The notes under the pieces were generated by a model. That model saw nothing but the letters and a program-made list of their open reading frames with translations, did not search any database and was not told the DNA's origin. Below, in pieces: positions 46,775 through 61,000 of a stretch of 64,000 nt of DNA; position 1 is the first letter of the stretch; every line of letters starts with the position of its first letter. The DNA is from Amia ocellicauda. Taxonomy: Eukaryota; Chordata; Actinopteri; Amiiformes; Amiidae. The DNA is taken from the NCBI RefSeq assembly GCF_036373705.1, contig NC_089857.1, positions 29,060,284 through 29,124,283 of the forward strand, written 5' to 3'. The position numbers were made by a program, and so were the translations under genes.

Positions 46775-49700
46775 TTAGGAAGTATTCAAATTTACTACAT
46801 CTTCCAAGTGTTTCTCTTTCAGAGCCACTTCCTCCTTCATGCTCTTTTCACTCATGTCATCAACGAGGTGCTTCAGCTTTTCCAAATGGTGCAAAGCCCT
46901 GAAAACAATTTCAAATTCATTTTAAAAAGCCAGATTAAGTAAAAGATTAGTGCAGTTAAAGTTTCAAGTAAGTAACAGAGCTCAGTTGAAACAAAAATAA
47001 GGACAGTGGGTCACCAGGCTCAGAGTTGAAAACCACAGTGTTTCAACAATTCAAAACAACGGTTGTGCTATTCATGAATTTGTTAACTCTTCTGACTTTA
47101 TGTACCAGAAGAGATAAGGGCCATACATGTTGTGTTGGGATAGATTGAACAATAATAATAATGATGAGGATAAAACGCAGGCACAGTGAAAGGTCTTTCA
47201 AATGATTATAAATAATGATTAATACAATTAATGAATAAAACAAGTGGCAAAAGTATCTATTCTGTAGTTCCATTTGAAAAGGAAAGTGTCTGCCTATAAA
47301 ATAACCAAATTGAATGTGTTGTGTACTGACTTCACAAATGACTTGCACACACATACACAAGTAGTTTGTCCTGCATCTAACAATCTCACTTCTGCAGGAG
47401 TCATCAACTTAGTTTGGCTGACTACTCGGTCTTGTCTGGAAATGGAGTGTAAGTGATGGGTCAAAACTGAATGCTTTAGATTTGTGATCTGCTTTTATTT
47501 TAACTGTAATCCAGGAAGCACTTTCTTCTTATTATTATAGAAATAAATGGGGGGAATTTGCATCAGTCCTCAACTGGGTCTCAATGGCACATGAAATAAC
47601 GTTTGGTTCTCTGGGCACAACTAAGGTTTCCCAGCTCATAATTAACAGGGTAAAAATTTGGATTTTAGAAAAAAAATTAGCTTTGTGCGTCTTATAGTGT
47701 GTATTTCAACAAGACTCTTACTTCTCCAAAGACTGACTGCCTTGTGCTGTTTCATAATCCACAAATGCAGATTTTCTGATCTGCCGTAAAAAGAGAAAGA
47801 TGACACTTGTGGTTACTTTCACAACATTTTTAACAGTTGACAGTTGGTGTAAAAAGAACGGTATTGCTCATGCAAACTAGAATACGTCTGCTTGCATGTT
47901 AAGATGTTTTAAAGTACAGTAAAGGTAATGTAAGGTTGTCAATTACTCGCCTCAGAACACCAATTTATCTGACTTGCAACAGTAGCTCAAACCCAGGAAT
48001 ACACTAAAGTTTTTAATATATGTATATCGCTAATGACACAGTAATATTTCATAGATTAAATTCAGCTGGGTAAGAAGTGGATTCTGAAGAATAAAAATTG
48101 ATGGGCATTTGTAACGATTAAGAATGTTTAACCTCTAAAGTGAAGTATTTATTGTGTATTCGGTTCCAAAAGTAACTTAAAGCCTTTCTAGAGACATGAG
48201 AGGAAAAAAAAAAAATGAGACACCAAATTAAAGACCGAGAATACGTGCAGGGCAGAGTACGGCAGTCACTCCCGCTGATGACCCATCTTTACACTGGTCG
48301 ATTCAGGACAGAGGCCAGTGGCATACGTTTATACAGATCCTGGAAATTAAAGAATCCTAGGAGTCCTCACTTTGCTAGGGGCCCGTTGGTGCTGCTGCTC
48401 AGAGGACTCCTGGCTGACACGCTGCTCCACAGTCTGCAAACTGAACAGCATCTGCTTCAAAGCCTCCACGGGCCCAGGGTGCTTTCTGCTGCTATAACCC
48501 GACGAAGATGAGCCTGCAGCCTTGAAACAGAATACAGAGGAGAGCACAAAGTCAAATATTAAATTCTCCAGTCACTGTCCTCTCAGACATGCTCTAGAGC
48601 AGATTCGGACGCATATGCACTTGCAGACATTTTTCAATTATTTACCTGTCAATCATGGAGAGACCATCTTACCTAACAATTACAATTAGCTTAATTCCAA
48701 TAATACTGCTTCCTGTTCTTCATAGATGTCACCTTCTAAGGTGCAGAATTGATTCAATTTAATTGGTTCAGGTGTAATTAGAAGGTCCTCGAGTGGTATT
48801 TACAATTTTAAGAAGTATTTGTAAATACATTTGAACCAAAGTCGGCCCGGCCCAGAAACCAGGTGTCTTAACTGCTCACAACAACTGTTAATTTTTAAAC
48901 TAAACACACACAATATGCTTAAATTTCTCCTTCATATTTGTGCAAGATGAATTTGATCAAACTTTCAGGATTTCAGATGCTATTAGCTTGATAGATTGTC
49001 TGTAGGTCCTGCAGTGTAGAAAATTTAAATAGCTTGATCTGCAACTGCACACACGTACTTCATGGCAACCTTTGGAATAAAACTTGACCATAGTGGTCAA
49101 AAATGGAAATACGAAATTTTAACCCAAATAGTTATGAATAGTTAAATAGTTAATAGATTAACAAAATAGTTTGTGTTAACTAAATTGCAGGAATGGATAT
49201 CACAGTTATTGCAGAATCATTTCCTATGTCTTCTGTATTACACAATTTTTATTTGAAAAGTAACCGTCTGTATTACATACATTATAAATGATAATGTACA
49301 TTCTATATAGAGGAACCAGTTTCTAAAGTGGCAGAACAGTGGGTTCCCTTTTTTCTCTGTGCTTGCACATCCTACATTACCTTGTGAAAAGCTAAAAAGC
49401 TTCACTTTTCCATTAATAGCAGACTACATGTAATAAAGCACACAGATACTTAATTTCACCTCTGTATATTAATAGCAGTGTTAAAGCTTGTTGAATAATT
49501 ATGACATTAAGTATTCTTACGAACCTCTATGCAGTCAGAGAGATCAGTGCTGGCAGTTTTATTAGGGTTTAGCCCTTTGGTGTCCCCTACTGGCACTGGA
49601 GATTTACTACAGAAGGAAAGAAATTAACAGAACATCTTAATGACAGAACAAGACATGTTAATTTATGGCACGTATAAATTAATCAATTTACACTGATTTA

Positions 49701-51925
49701 TAAGTATTTGGAGTATGTGCTTCCCTATACTAATCTTTAGTTGTCACTTTGTCAAAGCTGCTTACTCAAGTGTCTGTGTAGATTGTTTGGGACAGGACAT
49801 TGATGGAGATGCTCCTTTCACTAACAAATTCAGATTGCTTTGAATAGCAGTCTTATTAATAGATGCAAATATGCTCAATTTGTTTTATGACTGCTCTACC
49901 TTAAATCCAAGTGCCATCTTCTTCAGAAGAGCTTTTAAACAAATTATACACACACACACATACTCACAAGTGCACAGGGGGGTTATCCCAAGAGCGGTCG
50001 GCATCTAGCACCTCTTCAGTGCGAGGGCTCAGCCCATCCTCTCTCACAGCACAGCCCAGCCCTAGAGATGGGGAAGCTAAGGCATTCTCTGCTTTCTGGA
50101 TCAGTAACTCTATCTTGTCATCTGGTAGAAACAAGGGAATACAAAAATACTGCATTATATTAACTTTGTCGCCCAAGAGCTTTGTTATTTTTTTAAAGAA
50201 ACCTAATGAAAACATAGAAATACATAAAAGCAGTCTTTGTGGTAAATTAAAGGAAAGTATTAGAATGCAAAGGCAAAATAATTGTAAAGTAAAGACTGTG
50301 CCAAGGCAAAGCAAAATACATGCATGTTATAATTAAAACCAATGGAAAAAAGCTCAATAACTTTTAGCATAATTAATTGTTCATAAGTGGAAGCAAGAGT
50401 GAGCAGGATAAATATTTTCATTATGTCACTAAAACTTTAACACACTGCCACTGGATTTAATTTTGGATAGATCTTAATAAATAAATAAATACATAAAGTT
50501 TACAGAAGAGGGCATTGGATCCAAATGAATCTAAAAAGGAAAATCCACAGACGTTGCTGCTCAGTGAAATTGTTATACCTCTGAAGGGCTCCTCAGAATG
50601 GTCCTTTCTTCTTGCCATCTCCTCTGCAAACTCTTCTCTTAATCTGCGTAGTGAACCTGGGCCCCCCTCATCCCGGAGGATGCCAAAACGATTTCCCTGG
50701 TGTTCACCTTTCTGTGCCATCTCATTGGCAGTCCTCACATACCTATCGGTATTTGTTTGCAGGTCATGGTAAGAAGCTTCCAGCTCATCAAGCCAAGAGG
50801 GAACTTTGGACAGGGCCCTGGGCGTTTGTGTTTGACTGAGACGTGACCCAATGTCTCTCCCAGCCCTTTTGTAGCTGCTTGGTTCACACCCAATGTCACA
50901 GTCTTTCAACCATGCTGGGTATTTCAAGTCTGGAATGCTTGTGATCCCAGAGAAATCCATTTCGGATTTCTGGCTGGTAAGCCATCTAGGATAGTTCTTG
51001 CTAGAGCTGGTGTCATGCTTGGTTTTCTCGGAAGGTGTTGGGAGGCTGTGCAGAGATGACAGATGCTTCTTAACCCTAGAAGTCCTGTAGTTTGACTCCG
51101 TACCCAAAAACCCTGTATCTTCAGTTTTTTTTTCAGGCTTCTTCTTCTGCTTCACGTGGGAGACCATGTCTAAGAGGTCTTCAGATATCCTGTGAATGTA
51201 ACGAGGGTCGCAATAGGACCTGGAGCGTGGGCTGTAGCCAAGGGGATGGCATCGAGACTGCGTCAGAAAGGCCGAGGTGCGTGTGATGGGAAGAGAGCCG
51301 TCGGGGGGCAGGAACAGGAGGTCATCTGTGGTGAGGCTGAGAAGGTCTGCTTCTTTGTGGTGACTGCTGCCTACGGGGAGGTTCAGAAAATCCAGCTCCC
51401 TCTCAGAGAGCCTCTCTTTAAGCACTGCAACATAACACAAAAAGAAAAGTCGGTAAAACAGGTGATATTTTTGCCAGAGGACTGACAATACAACAATCAA
51501 ATATTTTATATATTTTAACCTCAAACTACATCAGAGGGAGCCCTAAATGTGTCCCTCCCCCCTACTTTAGAATACTCTCATGTATTAGCCATTAAGAGAG
51601 ATTCTGTTAAGAATGTCTCCACATAAATGGAGTTCTTCAAATTACCATCCTTGTTTCTGAACCTTGGTCTTGACAAAACGTGGCTGATAGGGTCCTTGTG
51701 CAGCTCCAGTTTCCCAGTTGTTTTTTCTGCAGTACTAAGAGTCTTCTGAAAGTCTTCAATGTAGGCATCCAGGGCCTCTGTTGCTGACTCATACTGCCTG
51801 TCATTATATTTGATGGAGGAATGTGAGGCATCCTCTCTTTGATAAGAGCTCCTCAGGTGTCCAGAACTGGCCAACAAAGATGTGACAGTGGATTCTGGAG
51901 AGTGGAAGCTGTCATCTGCGCTCAT
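46775..51925 (-). CDS. C18orf54: LAS2-like protein (C18orf54 orthologue)
   Basis: Seven coding exons in gene order: 51646-51925, 50579-51424, 49968-50121, 49525-49606, 48371-48520, 47722-47780, 46775-46898; 564 codons, phases close. The protein is polar and Ser-rich. Three P-x-W-L motifs stand out at about residues 239 (YPRWL), 263 (YPAWL) and 302 (VPSWLDELEA), and the C-terminus is a charged helix (LHHLEKLKHLVDD..., EEVALKEKHLED). There is no signal peptide, membrane segment or catalytic motif. I assign it to C18orf54 (lung adenoma susceptibility protein 2), a poorly understood vertebrate protein, from sequence character and from its place next to STARD6 and POLI, as in human 18q21. The neighbourhood carries much of the weight. 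Confidence 0.75.
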
Positions 51926-52480
51926 GCTAGCTGTGGTGCAGTTGCAGTTATAGAGCTGCTCACATCAAGACAACCTGGAGAAAACAGGAGAAAACAAGAG
52001 GTTTGTATTTATTGTGAATTGGGTAGCTAGCCCCTTTCATATAACTGCCTAATGTTGGGGACAATTACTGAAGAACAATGTTTTGAGGAATGCACAGAAG
52101 TAAAAATCATACAATAAAAGTGAAATACAAGTATTTTGATTGATTATCTTATCCAGGCTTAGAGCACAAAACACAAGATTAAGGGGAAAGAATGAATACA
52201 AATGGCCGCACAGAAAAACACACAAGAGATACATATACTTAGATCGGAGCCATCACTCGATTTGTTCAAAGTTATTGATTGTTTATATATAAAAATATGC
52301 AAAATATCGCGATCTGACATTTTTGAAATGCTTCAAAGGTTGTTACACTGTTTCATCACAGTTACAAAACAATACCTGAGAAAGTGCGAGGTAGTTGTTG
52401 ATGCTTCTGCTGTACATAATATTGAAACCAACTCCAGCCAACGACATTTCGATTATAGTTGCTTTTGCCACTGAGGGCTG
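51926..52480 (-). promoter_or_regulatory. LAS2 leader exons and promoter
   Basis: The start exon extends upstream to 51974, where an acceptor (TTTCTCCAG on the minus strand) ends. A donor GTATTG read from 52375 downward defines an untranslated exon from 52376 to roughly 52470-52480. The start is therefore about 0.9 kb from that of STARD6, head to head. Start position inferred. Confidence 0.45.
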
Positions 52481-53399
52481 TCCGGCTTTGATTAATCAAT
52501 CAAAACCATCTTGCTCCAGAGAAAATGTCAGTTTGCTAGCATGCATCTGACGTTAAAGCGATATTGCAAGAAAACGTTAATTAACACAGCAGTTAATTCG
52601 ACTACAGATATATTATCCACAGAGCTTTATTTTTTTATCGTTTCATAATTCACCATCATTCCTTAATGGCAAATGACCTGCCTCCACTGTTCCTTAAGGA
52701 AAAAAACACGCCTCTAACTGAATACTGCAAACTTCCTGGCAGTGGTGAATCGACTACCTACCCACGACAATTCAGACAGAAAGTGTCGATCGTAGAAAAC
52801 AGTCGGGCCGATTAAAAATGTTCCCGGCGTTTTTGGCGATAATGGCAAAATAACATATATCATTAATTGAAAACGTGTTCCACGCAAATGTAAAGATATA
52901 CCATTGACATATTCAAATAACATATTGGTTTATGGGCTCAATGAGTGCGCAAGATCAGAAAAAATATATACAGAAGGAATGTAATGGGGAACCAATTTAC
53001 ATGTGTTTATTGTGTGTTTTACATTATTGTAACATTTCAATCTTATCACTTAACGATCAATTGTGATATTTTAAATACTCTGAAATATTATGTGTTATAT
53101 GTTTTCATAGATAAAATATATATTTATATAGGACATACTGTATTTTTCCTCAGGGACCAAAGTTGGAAAATTATGTAAATACAGTATATTTTTTCTTTAC
53201 CTATTTTTATTTATTATAGTATTATTTCATCACAGTGCAATGTACACACCAACGTAGCTACAAGTGACTAACCCGACCAATGTACCTCAATGGATTGATT
53301 ACAATGCCTAGTTTGCCTTGTTTGAGTCGGTATGTTTATTGCAACACCGCTGTATCCTATTTCAGGGTTTTCTTTTCCTTGGTTATTGTCTGTTTTTAT
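52481..53399. other. Divergent intergenic region between LAS2 and STARD6
   Basis: About 0.9 kb of AT-rich DNA with a GC-richer patch at about 52740-52840 containing an E2F-like TTTTTGGCG. It probably holds the promoters of both flanking genes. No coding exon seen. Confidence 0.4.
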
Positions 53400-53805
53400 A
53401 ATCAATGAACGAAAGCCCAGCAATTTAAACAGTCCGTGTGTAACACAACATAGTTTTGGAGCTGGCTGATCAGGGTAAGTAACAATTTCAAAACCACAAG
53501 TAATTTAGTACAAAGATCATATCAATGGAAGTGTTTGTTACGGTTAATATAGTACGTGTGCTATTTATTTTGGTCGCTGAATAAAAATAACCAAAATGTA
53601 CGGATGGCCTACGACAACGGCATTAAATATAAGTGTACAATGTCTCCCTAGCAATTCGAGGCTACTGTGAAACTACTGTTTGAAAAAAATAACTGGTTTA
53701 TATTGCATTGCAAAGACCGCTTTTCTTAGAGACATAAGAGAAGCTGCCTCTCTCAAACTAAGTCATGTCTTTGATTTATTCTTTAAGCTTCGGTGCTTTT
53801 AAAGG

Positions 53806-56800
53806 ATGGATTTCCTCAAGGTAGCAGATGACATTGTGCAGAAGTTGTGGTCTTACAACCAAGATGAGTCTGGCTGGACACTGGCGAAGAATTCAGTAAG
53901 GATTACATATTATATGACATGACAATTGGGTTTAGGTGGTGTACCCCAAACTTATTTCAATGCCCAAGCAACACATTCAGTGTTTGCCTCATGGCTACTG
54001 AATATCTGCAATAGCTGTAGTAATCCACTTCATAATTGAGGTAATAGTTACTCAATAAATTACTTAAGTTACCCACATAATATGGGTTTGTATTTCTTGT
54101 TTTTTCTTTTCTTTTATTCTAGAAAACTTCTGAGTGTACTGTCCACTCTCATTTTACCCAAATACAGTTATTCTGGTATCGGTGTTGCATGCTTTTCACA
54201 TGCATTGACCAATCAAGTCTAAATGTGTCTCTTGTCACAGAAGGATGTTGTTGTGTCTTGGAAGCCATCCAGCGAGTATGGAGGAAACATGTAAGCTTGT
54301 CTGACCATTTTGACGTGTGTGCAGGGTTTCATTTTTGGGGACACTCGGTTAATCTGTATGAAATGGCTTTTCCTGAACAATCTTAGAACAGAGCAAACAT
54401 TTAGGCCACAAGTAAGTAAGATGTAGAGCATCATGCAGAATAAAACTAATTATACATTATATGTTTATATAAAGGAATCTGTATCTATTACTGTTGATTA
54501 GTACATACAAATTCAGTTTAATTCTGTGAGTACTTTTTTGGAGCAAAAAGATGTCCCACAATATAAAATGCAAAGAAGAATTAAATCTTAACTATCCATA
54601 AAATCCATAGTCCATTCAGCCAACTCTTCCTCTACAAAGTATTTGTTATAGCATGAGAATACAGTCAATCTGATGTTGTATTAAAACCATTTTAAAAGTC
54701 TTTGGTTAATAGTGTCTAATTACATTCACTATTAACAATAATTGACTAAGTGAGATTGAGTTTATGTCCAGCTTTATGTCTGTTTTCAGGTACCGTGGCG
54801 AGGGCATAATAGAGGATACTCCAGAAAACATAATTCCTTTCATGTACTTACCTGAACACAGGATGCATTGGGACAAAGCCTTGAAATCTTACACTCTCTT
54901 AGAGAGAATCGATGAGGTAAAGTTAAAGTTAAACGCTTCCGAGTTTCCTTAGTTGGTGTAGCACTTTGTATTTGGCTGTAGTGAAATCACCTCTGTTCCC
55001 TACTGTTAAGGCCAGGCTTACATCATCCAAGCATGAGAAAAACTTTATTTGGCTGTGATTAAAAGAAGTGATTAAAAGAAACTGCTTCAAGTAAGTCTTG
55101 TGAGTTGTGTTATTGGACTAAAATATAGTGTTTGGTCTGCATATCTTGCTAATTAGCGTTTCACTTTTAACAGGACACCGCGATTTGTCACACAGTCACC
55201 CACAGTTACGGAATGGGATTAATTTCATCCAGGGACTTTGTTGATCTTGTCAGGGTTAAAAGATATGAAGGGGGGATAGTAACTACCAATTGTAAGTACT
55301 GCTGTAGAGTCATTATTCTAAAATCAATTACAATATTTTTTAGTTCTACAGTTACATAATGTTTTCTCATAAAACGGATTCTGGTTATATGTATTAAGAG
55401 CACTTCACTTATTAAATGTGGTCATCTGAAATGGGGTAGTCTTCTTTACAATGTGATGCAAGTTCTTTGGAAATCACTGCAGGCTTATCCTGAGAGAGTA
55501 GTACACGATGAACTGAAGAATTAAATGCACTCAAATCTACAATGTATCTATATTGTGACAATCCAGAAACTGTCAATTACGCCTCATATAATTTGAGTTC
55601 TCCTGTATGAGGGAAGTATCTAAATGTCACCTAAGGCTCATTATTATTTAAAAAAAAAGACTAACTGCTGGTCATTTCCTGTGCGAGTTTTTTTTTTTTT
55701 ACAGACTCTTAACCCCGGACTTAATTCTCCTGTTTACAGCTATGAGTGTTGATTACCCAGAATGCCCTCCTTCTCCTTCTCACATCAGAGGACATAACAA
55801 CCCCTGTGGATATGTGTGCTCACCTCTTCCACAGTAAATAGAACACATTCATAATTTATTCTGTCTGTCCCCCCTACCTTTGTTTTGGAAAATACCCTCC
55901 TATTTGTTTTCTGAAGTGATTAGCACTTATAAACTTTATCAGATATTCAGACACTACAGCGTACTCCACAAATGTTTATCATTATTGTTAGGTGAGGTTG
56001 TACTAGGTTTAGTCATGGTAGTAATAATAGTTAACAGCAAACTTACTGTGTGAATTTTATCATCTGGCAGACTATTCATTTGAATTATATAGTGCATATA
56101 CACACCCCTGTTTCCTTTTCTGTTTTTTGTCTGTGTTTTTGTTATTCTGTCTCTGTGGTCTCCCAATCATAAAACAAAACATCCTGTTTTGAGAGAGCTG
56201 ACAAATAAAACTGTTTTGTTTCGCCATTTGCTTTCCTGCAAGTCAAATTTCAGTTCAAATTCCCCCATGTCCGCTAGTCATTTCTCGAGCAGCTGTTGCT
56301 AAACAGAAAAACAAAACAAAAGCAAGGATAAGAAACTAAAAAATCATAACGGAGCGACATGCCAGTTTTGGTAGGCATCAACAAATATTAAAGTCATTAC
56401 AATTTTTATGGAAATTATGTAGAGTCCCATATGAGTCATCTCGGAACTGATGAGCAGTGATGTGCTCACGATTAAAAAAAATTAAATGTAATTTCTTACA
56501 CCCTTGGGTTCTGTTGGTCACTAACCTGTCACACATCCTTTCTTTATCATGCTGTTGGAGCATGAAGTGACATGTTAAGCTTTAGAGATCACTAAATGGT
56601 TATGTCTAATTAAATTTCTGTTTTATTGAACAAGCTAATAAAAACTATGCAGTTCTAATAAACAAAGAGGTAATCTAAGCGTTATTGAAAAGCAGTCAGA
56701 TTAGGCATATTCTATTGGGAATGTTATGTTCATATATCCACAATAAACAACTCATCAGACACACATACAGGAAAATATCATCTGGTCTGTATTCAAATGC

Positions 56801-57044
56801 TTATTTCTGCCTGAAGAAGGGAGACTGTCCAAGTCTACAGAAAAAGGCAGTTTTGTGAAAGTAAATTCTTCCTTACCAGTGTCTTTGCACTTTCAGGAGT
56901 CCAGGCCACTCTAAACTGGTGGTGTTCATTCAGCCGGACCTGGGAGGGAGGCTGCCGCGATCGCTAGTGGAGTCCGCCTTACCAAACAACATCATCAACC
57001 TGATCAATGACACGCGTGCTGGAATAAAGGCCTGGGGCCGGTAA
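53806..57044 (+). CDS. STARD6: STARD6, StAR-related lipid transfer protein 6
   Basis: Six coding exons: 53806-53895, 54241-54290, 54790-54916, 55174-55291, 55740-55833, 56897-57044; 208 residues against 220 in human. An untranslated exon ends at the donor at 53475. The whole protein is one START domain, the fold that encloses a sterol or other lipid and carries it between membranes. Recognisable blocks are [62 protein letters not shown] and GYVCSPL. There is no transit peptide or membrane anchor, so it should be cytosolic like other members of the STARD4 group. Human STARD6 is mainly expressed in germ cells; whether that holds here is unknown. AATAAA at 57295-57300 is a likely poly(A) signal. 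Confidence 0.93.
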
Positions 57045-58079
57045 TAGAGGAACCCTGAATAGACATTGAAGACGTAAACTGAGCTAAATCATTTCTATTC
57101 CATACAGGTGGTATTTTTTTTTTTAATATATATTTTAATATGTCCTCTGTGACCCATTTTTATCAATCACTTTTACAAATTAATTATATTAGAACCTTGC
57201 TGCTGTTACACCAGATGACCTCTAAAAACTTGTGATTATGATGTAAAAAAGTGGCCAGTAATTATAAGCATAAATATGAAAAATCATGTACTGTAATAAA
57301 AGAAAAGAGAACTCTCAACCAAAGTCAGGTTTCGTAAGCTTTGGAACCATTGTTAATGTCTAGTTGAGCTATCTTAAAATATAGTAAAACTAATTTCTTA
57401 AAGATGGTGCTAAAATACAAAAATAATGACATTAGCCTTTTTGGCATGTGTATTTAATTGTCAAATTGGGTAGCATGCAACTGTTTTAACATTCCTTATT
57501 TGTCAATTAAACATTAGGTAAGCAATGTAAATAAATACATCTAATTGTATGACTGATGAGCTGCAGCTATGAACTCCATTTGAAAAATAAAATGATTTAA
57601 GGAAGTCTTGCTGAAGTCATCAACCAATTTATATTATATCCACTTTTTAACCTGCTGATTAACAAGTACATTTGTGTTTGTTATTATACCTACTAAGTAA
57701 TTTCAAATGATAAATATTTTAATGATTGCTCTTTTTCTGTGATACATTACAAGAAAACACTAGAATTTGTTTTGATAGAATATACATACTTTTTTATTTT
57801 AAAGAAAACAATTGTGTAGCTGTATATAAAGTGTGATTAGGTTAGTCCTTTAGATTTGGCAATGCAGTCTTAAATAAAATTTGCAACAGCAGTTTTACAG
57901 CATGGTGGCATGAACAGGATTCCTAACAATTTTTAATGCTATGCCATTATTGTTTTAGAGTTGTTTTTTGGTTTCCACACCAATAAATGTTTTGCAATAT
58001 CATGCCAACTTATGAACAAGATTTATCACATATAACTACACCTTATGTACAAAGATAAGCACATGATATACTTGTCTGT
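57045..58079. other. Convergent 3' regions of STARD6 and POLI
   Basis: The two genes end tail to tail about 1 kb apart. AATAAA for STARD6 lies at 57295-57300. TTTATT at 57793-57798 reads as AATAAA on the minus strand, about 285 bases past the POLI stop. No other feature. Confidence 0.6.
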
Positions 58080-61000
58080 TCAGTTGTGCTTGAAGTATTT
58101 CAATAAGCTGTTGGTCCGAGTGCTTTTGGCTGTAGCGAGTTTTGCTTCTTTTGCTGCTCTGCCTTTTGCAAGGTGTTTATTGACATGGATTTTAGAGACT
58201 GGTTTGTGCTGCTTCCACTCAGTTAGTAACTCCTTCTGCAGCTCTGCGGGCAACTCGGAGAACACCTTGGTGTCCACATTAGAGGGAAGCTCAGCTGTTT
58301 CGTAGTCTGGCCCACATTCCATAGGGCTTTCCTGATCCACACCCTCAAGGAGCGGACAGGGAAGGGCACTGGATTCCCCGCAGTCATCGGCGATCTGTGT
58401 GCCAGGCTGAGCACAGCCCTTCAGAGTTTCCTCCTTCTTATATTGTGACATTGGAAAGCGGTTAGCTTTACATTCAGGAGAACCAAAGAATGTTTTCCAT
58501 TTTGGCTGCTGAAGTCCTGAGACTTCACGCTGGTGGATAGTCTGCACAGACGCTTTCTTCTCAACGCAAGCACCGGGAGAAGGGGCGAGAGACACATTAG
58601 ACATGATTTCTCTTTGGATTTCTGTGGGCAGCTGGCTGAATACTTCGGGGTCGACCCCAGGGGGTGGCTGACAGCCATTATCCTGCGCGGGCCTGCTCTG
58701 CCGCTGCTTTGTTTGCTGAGGCTCCTCCCCGGTTACAATACACTCCCCGCCACATGTCCCAACTGCTTCTTTGAGGCAGTCGGTTGCCACATTAGATCTA
58801 TTCCTTCCCATGCATGACTGTATCTGTATGGAGAAAAGGCAAAGAGTGTTGCTGAGCTATATAGTACAATAAGGACTGCCATTTTTTAATGTTTAGGACT
58901 GTTTATAAATCATGATTATAGATTATTAAAACCCAACCCTGAACACTAACCTAAACCATTAACCCCAATCTATAGCCCAAATCTAAACCAAACCCCAACC
59001 ACAAAATCTCAGCACTTAACTCATACCCTAACCACAAATCTCAACCAGAACAGGAAGTCTAGACATAAACCCCAATTCCTAACTTTTAGTGCTTCCCATC
59101 CTTATCTGTAACCTCAATACCTACTTCTAACCTTTAATCTTTAAACATACTACAGTGTTAGAAATTAAAAACCCTTTAACAATTCCATATTTTTAGTGAT
59201 CACATTTGTATAACATGTGTGAAATACTATCTGAGGAGAAAGTACCACAGTTCATCACTTAATACATGTCTCTCCATGTTTTGTTGACAACAACCAATCT
59301 TTTCCTTAATGTTTGTTTTGTGAAAAGACATGAAAGGGCGATACAGTGGGCAGGCAGCTACTTTGAACTCAAATTATGTTTCCGATATTGTAGACATCTG
59401 ATACATTTTCAGTTCAATCACATACTGCATTTCTCTTCAGTATGTTTCTATTCATTAAAGTTTCTTTTGATCACTTTTGTTTGATTCCCTTTACACTATT
59501 TCTTAATTCAAGCACGCTTAAATATAAACATAACACATCTACATACTGTTATACATACTAAGTATAATTTCACCCCTGTCTCAGTCACTTACCCACCTTT
59601 TACTTTAACACCACACCTTCATTCTTTGGACATTGACTCCACAGAATCCAGTAAGATAGCAGAGACTAATTTTAAATTATACCCCTGGCCTCCAGATGTA
59701 ATTGTTTTGTAAGATTTGCATTTCTGATTATATAAGCATAACAATTATAATACTCAAAATACAGGACCAAACTCAAATAAGCAATTTAACTTTCACAGAT
59801 AGGACACTCAACTGCTTTATCAATATATAGTTCCCACATGGCAGGAAGAGGTTATATCTGGATATTAATTTAATCTACAATACATATTTGATCACTGAAT
59901 AGATCCTTAGATTAAATCTCTTACAGACTTGCAATGTTATTCTGAAACCACCTCAATTCTACAAAAGAGTTTAAGATGGGAATGACTGATGAGTTAACAT
60001 AACCAATGATGAATACATAATGATAGATTTACTAGTCTGTTTCCAACTAGAACTATGCATATGGCAGCAGTGGGAATAGCTGTCACTAAGCCAAGGATGT
60101 TGAACAATCCTTTCCCAGTCAGGTAATCCCTGAAAGGAAGTGATCAAAGTGAAATCATTTTATCTCCTGTTTCAAGTTGCAGGTGAAGCCTAATACTATC
60201 TGGTGTTAATTAATCGAGCACTTCTTTAATTTTAAGCACAATCTGTCAAACCAATGGAAACGTATCGGTTTCTTGAAGGTAAAATTCTTATGACATTACT
60301 CGACAATATCCACAGCAAGGTTCAACTGAGACAGTGACTTGAACAGAATCCCTGGACAGAGTATGAAATTATTTAAATTGACAGCAATTTGAACAAAATC
60401 AGAATATTCTAGAAATCTGGATTGTGAGATTTAGTTAGACCTACAGTCTGAAGGGACATGGATGTAATCTAATTTTATGAATCGTATTATAATGCATATG
60501 ATCCACAGAACAAGGAATACAATAACAACAATGTTATCAAATTTCCAAGGCCTACCTCACTGTCAGTGCTGGTTTTATTCAGTCCTGGAGATTTGGGTGT
60601 TAAAAATAATCCAATAGAGCGTTTGCTGGATAGACATGCTGCCTGTAGATTACTGAAGCACACATTCATCAGGGTGAGATGAAAGGGGGTCTTCGTGTCA
60701 ATCATTTTCCGAAAAAGCTTCATCAAAATGTCAACTAAAAGTACCACTGCATCTGAACTTCCTATTTCGGCACAAAAATATACAAAATAAAGATAAAAAT
60801 GTGACTTGATTTCGCAGTCTAATATTACAAACTTCTTAAAATGTAATAAAGGTCACTTCTAAAAGAATGAACCTAAAGCAGGATGTCTATTTCAGAGATC
60901 ATTCTAAATCCAAGGTTTTGAAGCAGACGTTCTACTGAGCAGTGTTTCATGAAAATGTATTAACACAAACCCCTCTCTCTCTTAATTATTCTCAAATACA

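Noticed and set aside
58533-58817. 94-codon plus-strand frame
   Set aside because: Shadow of the last POLI exon.
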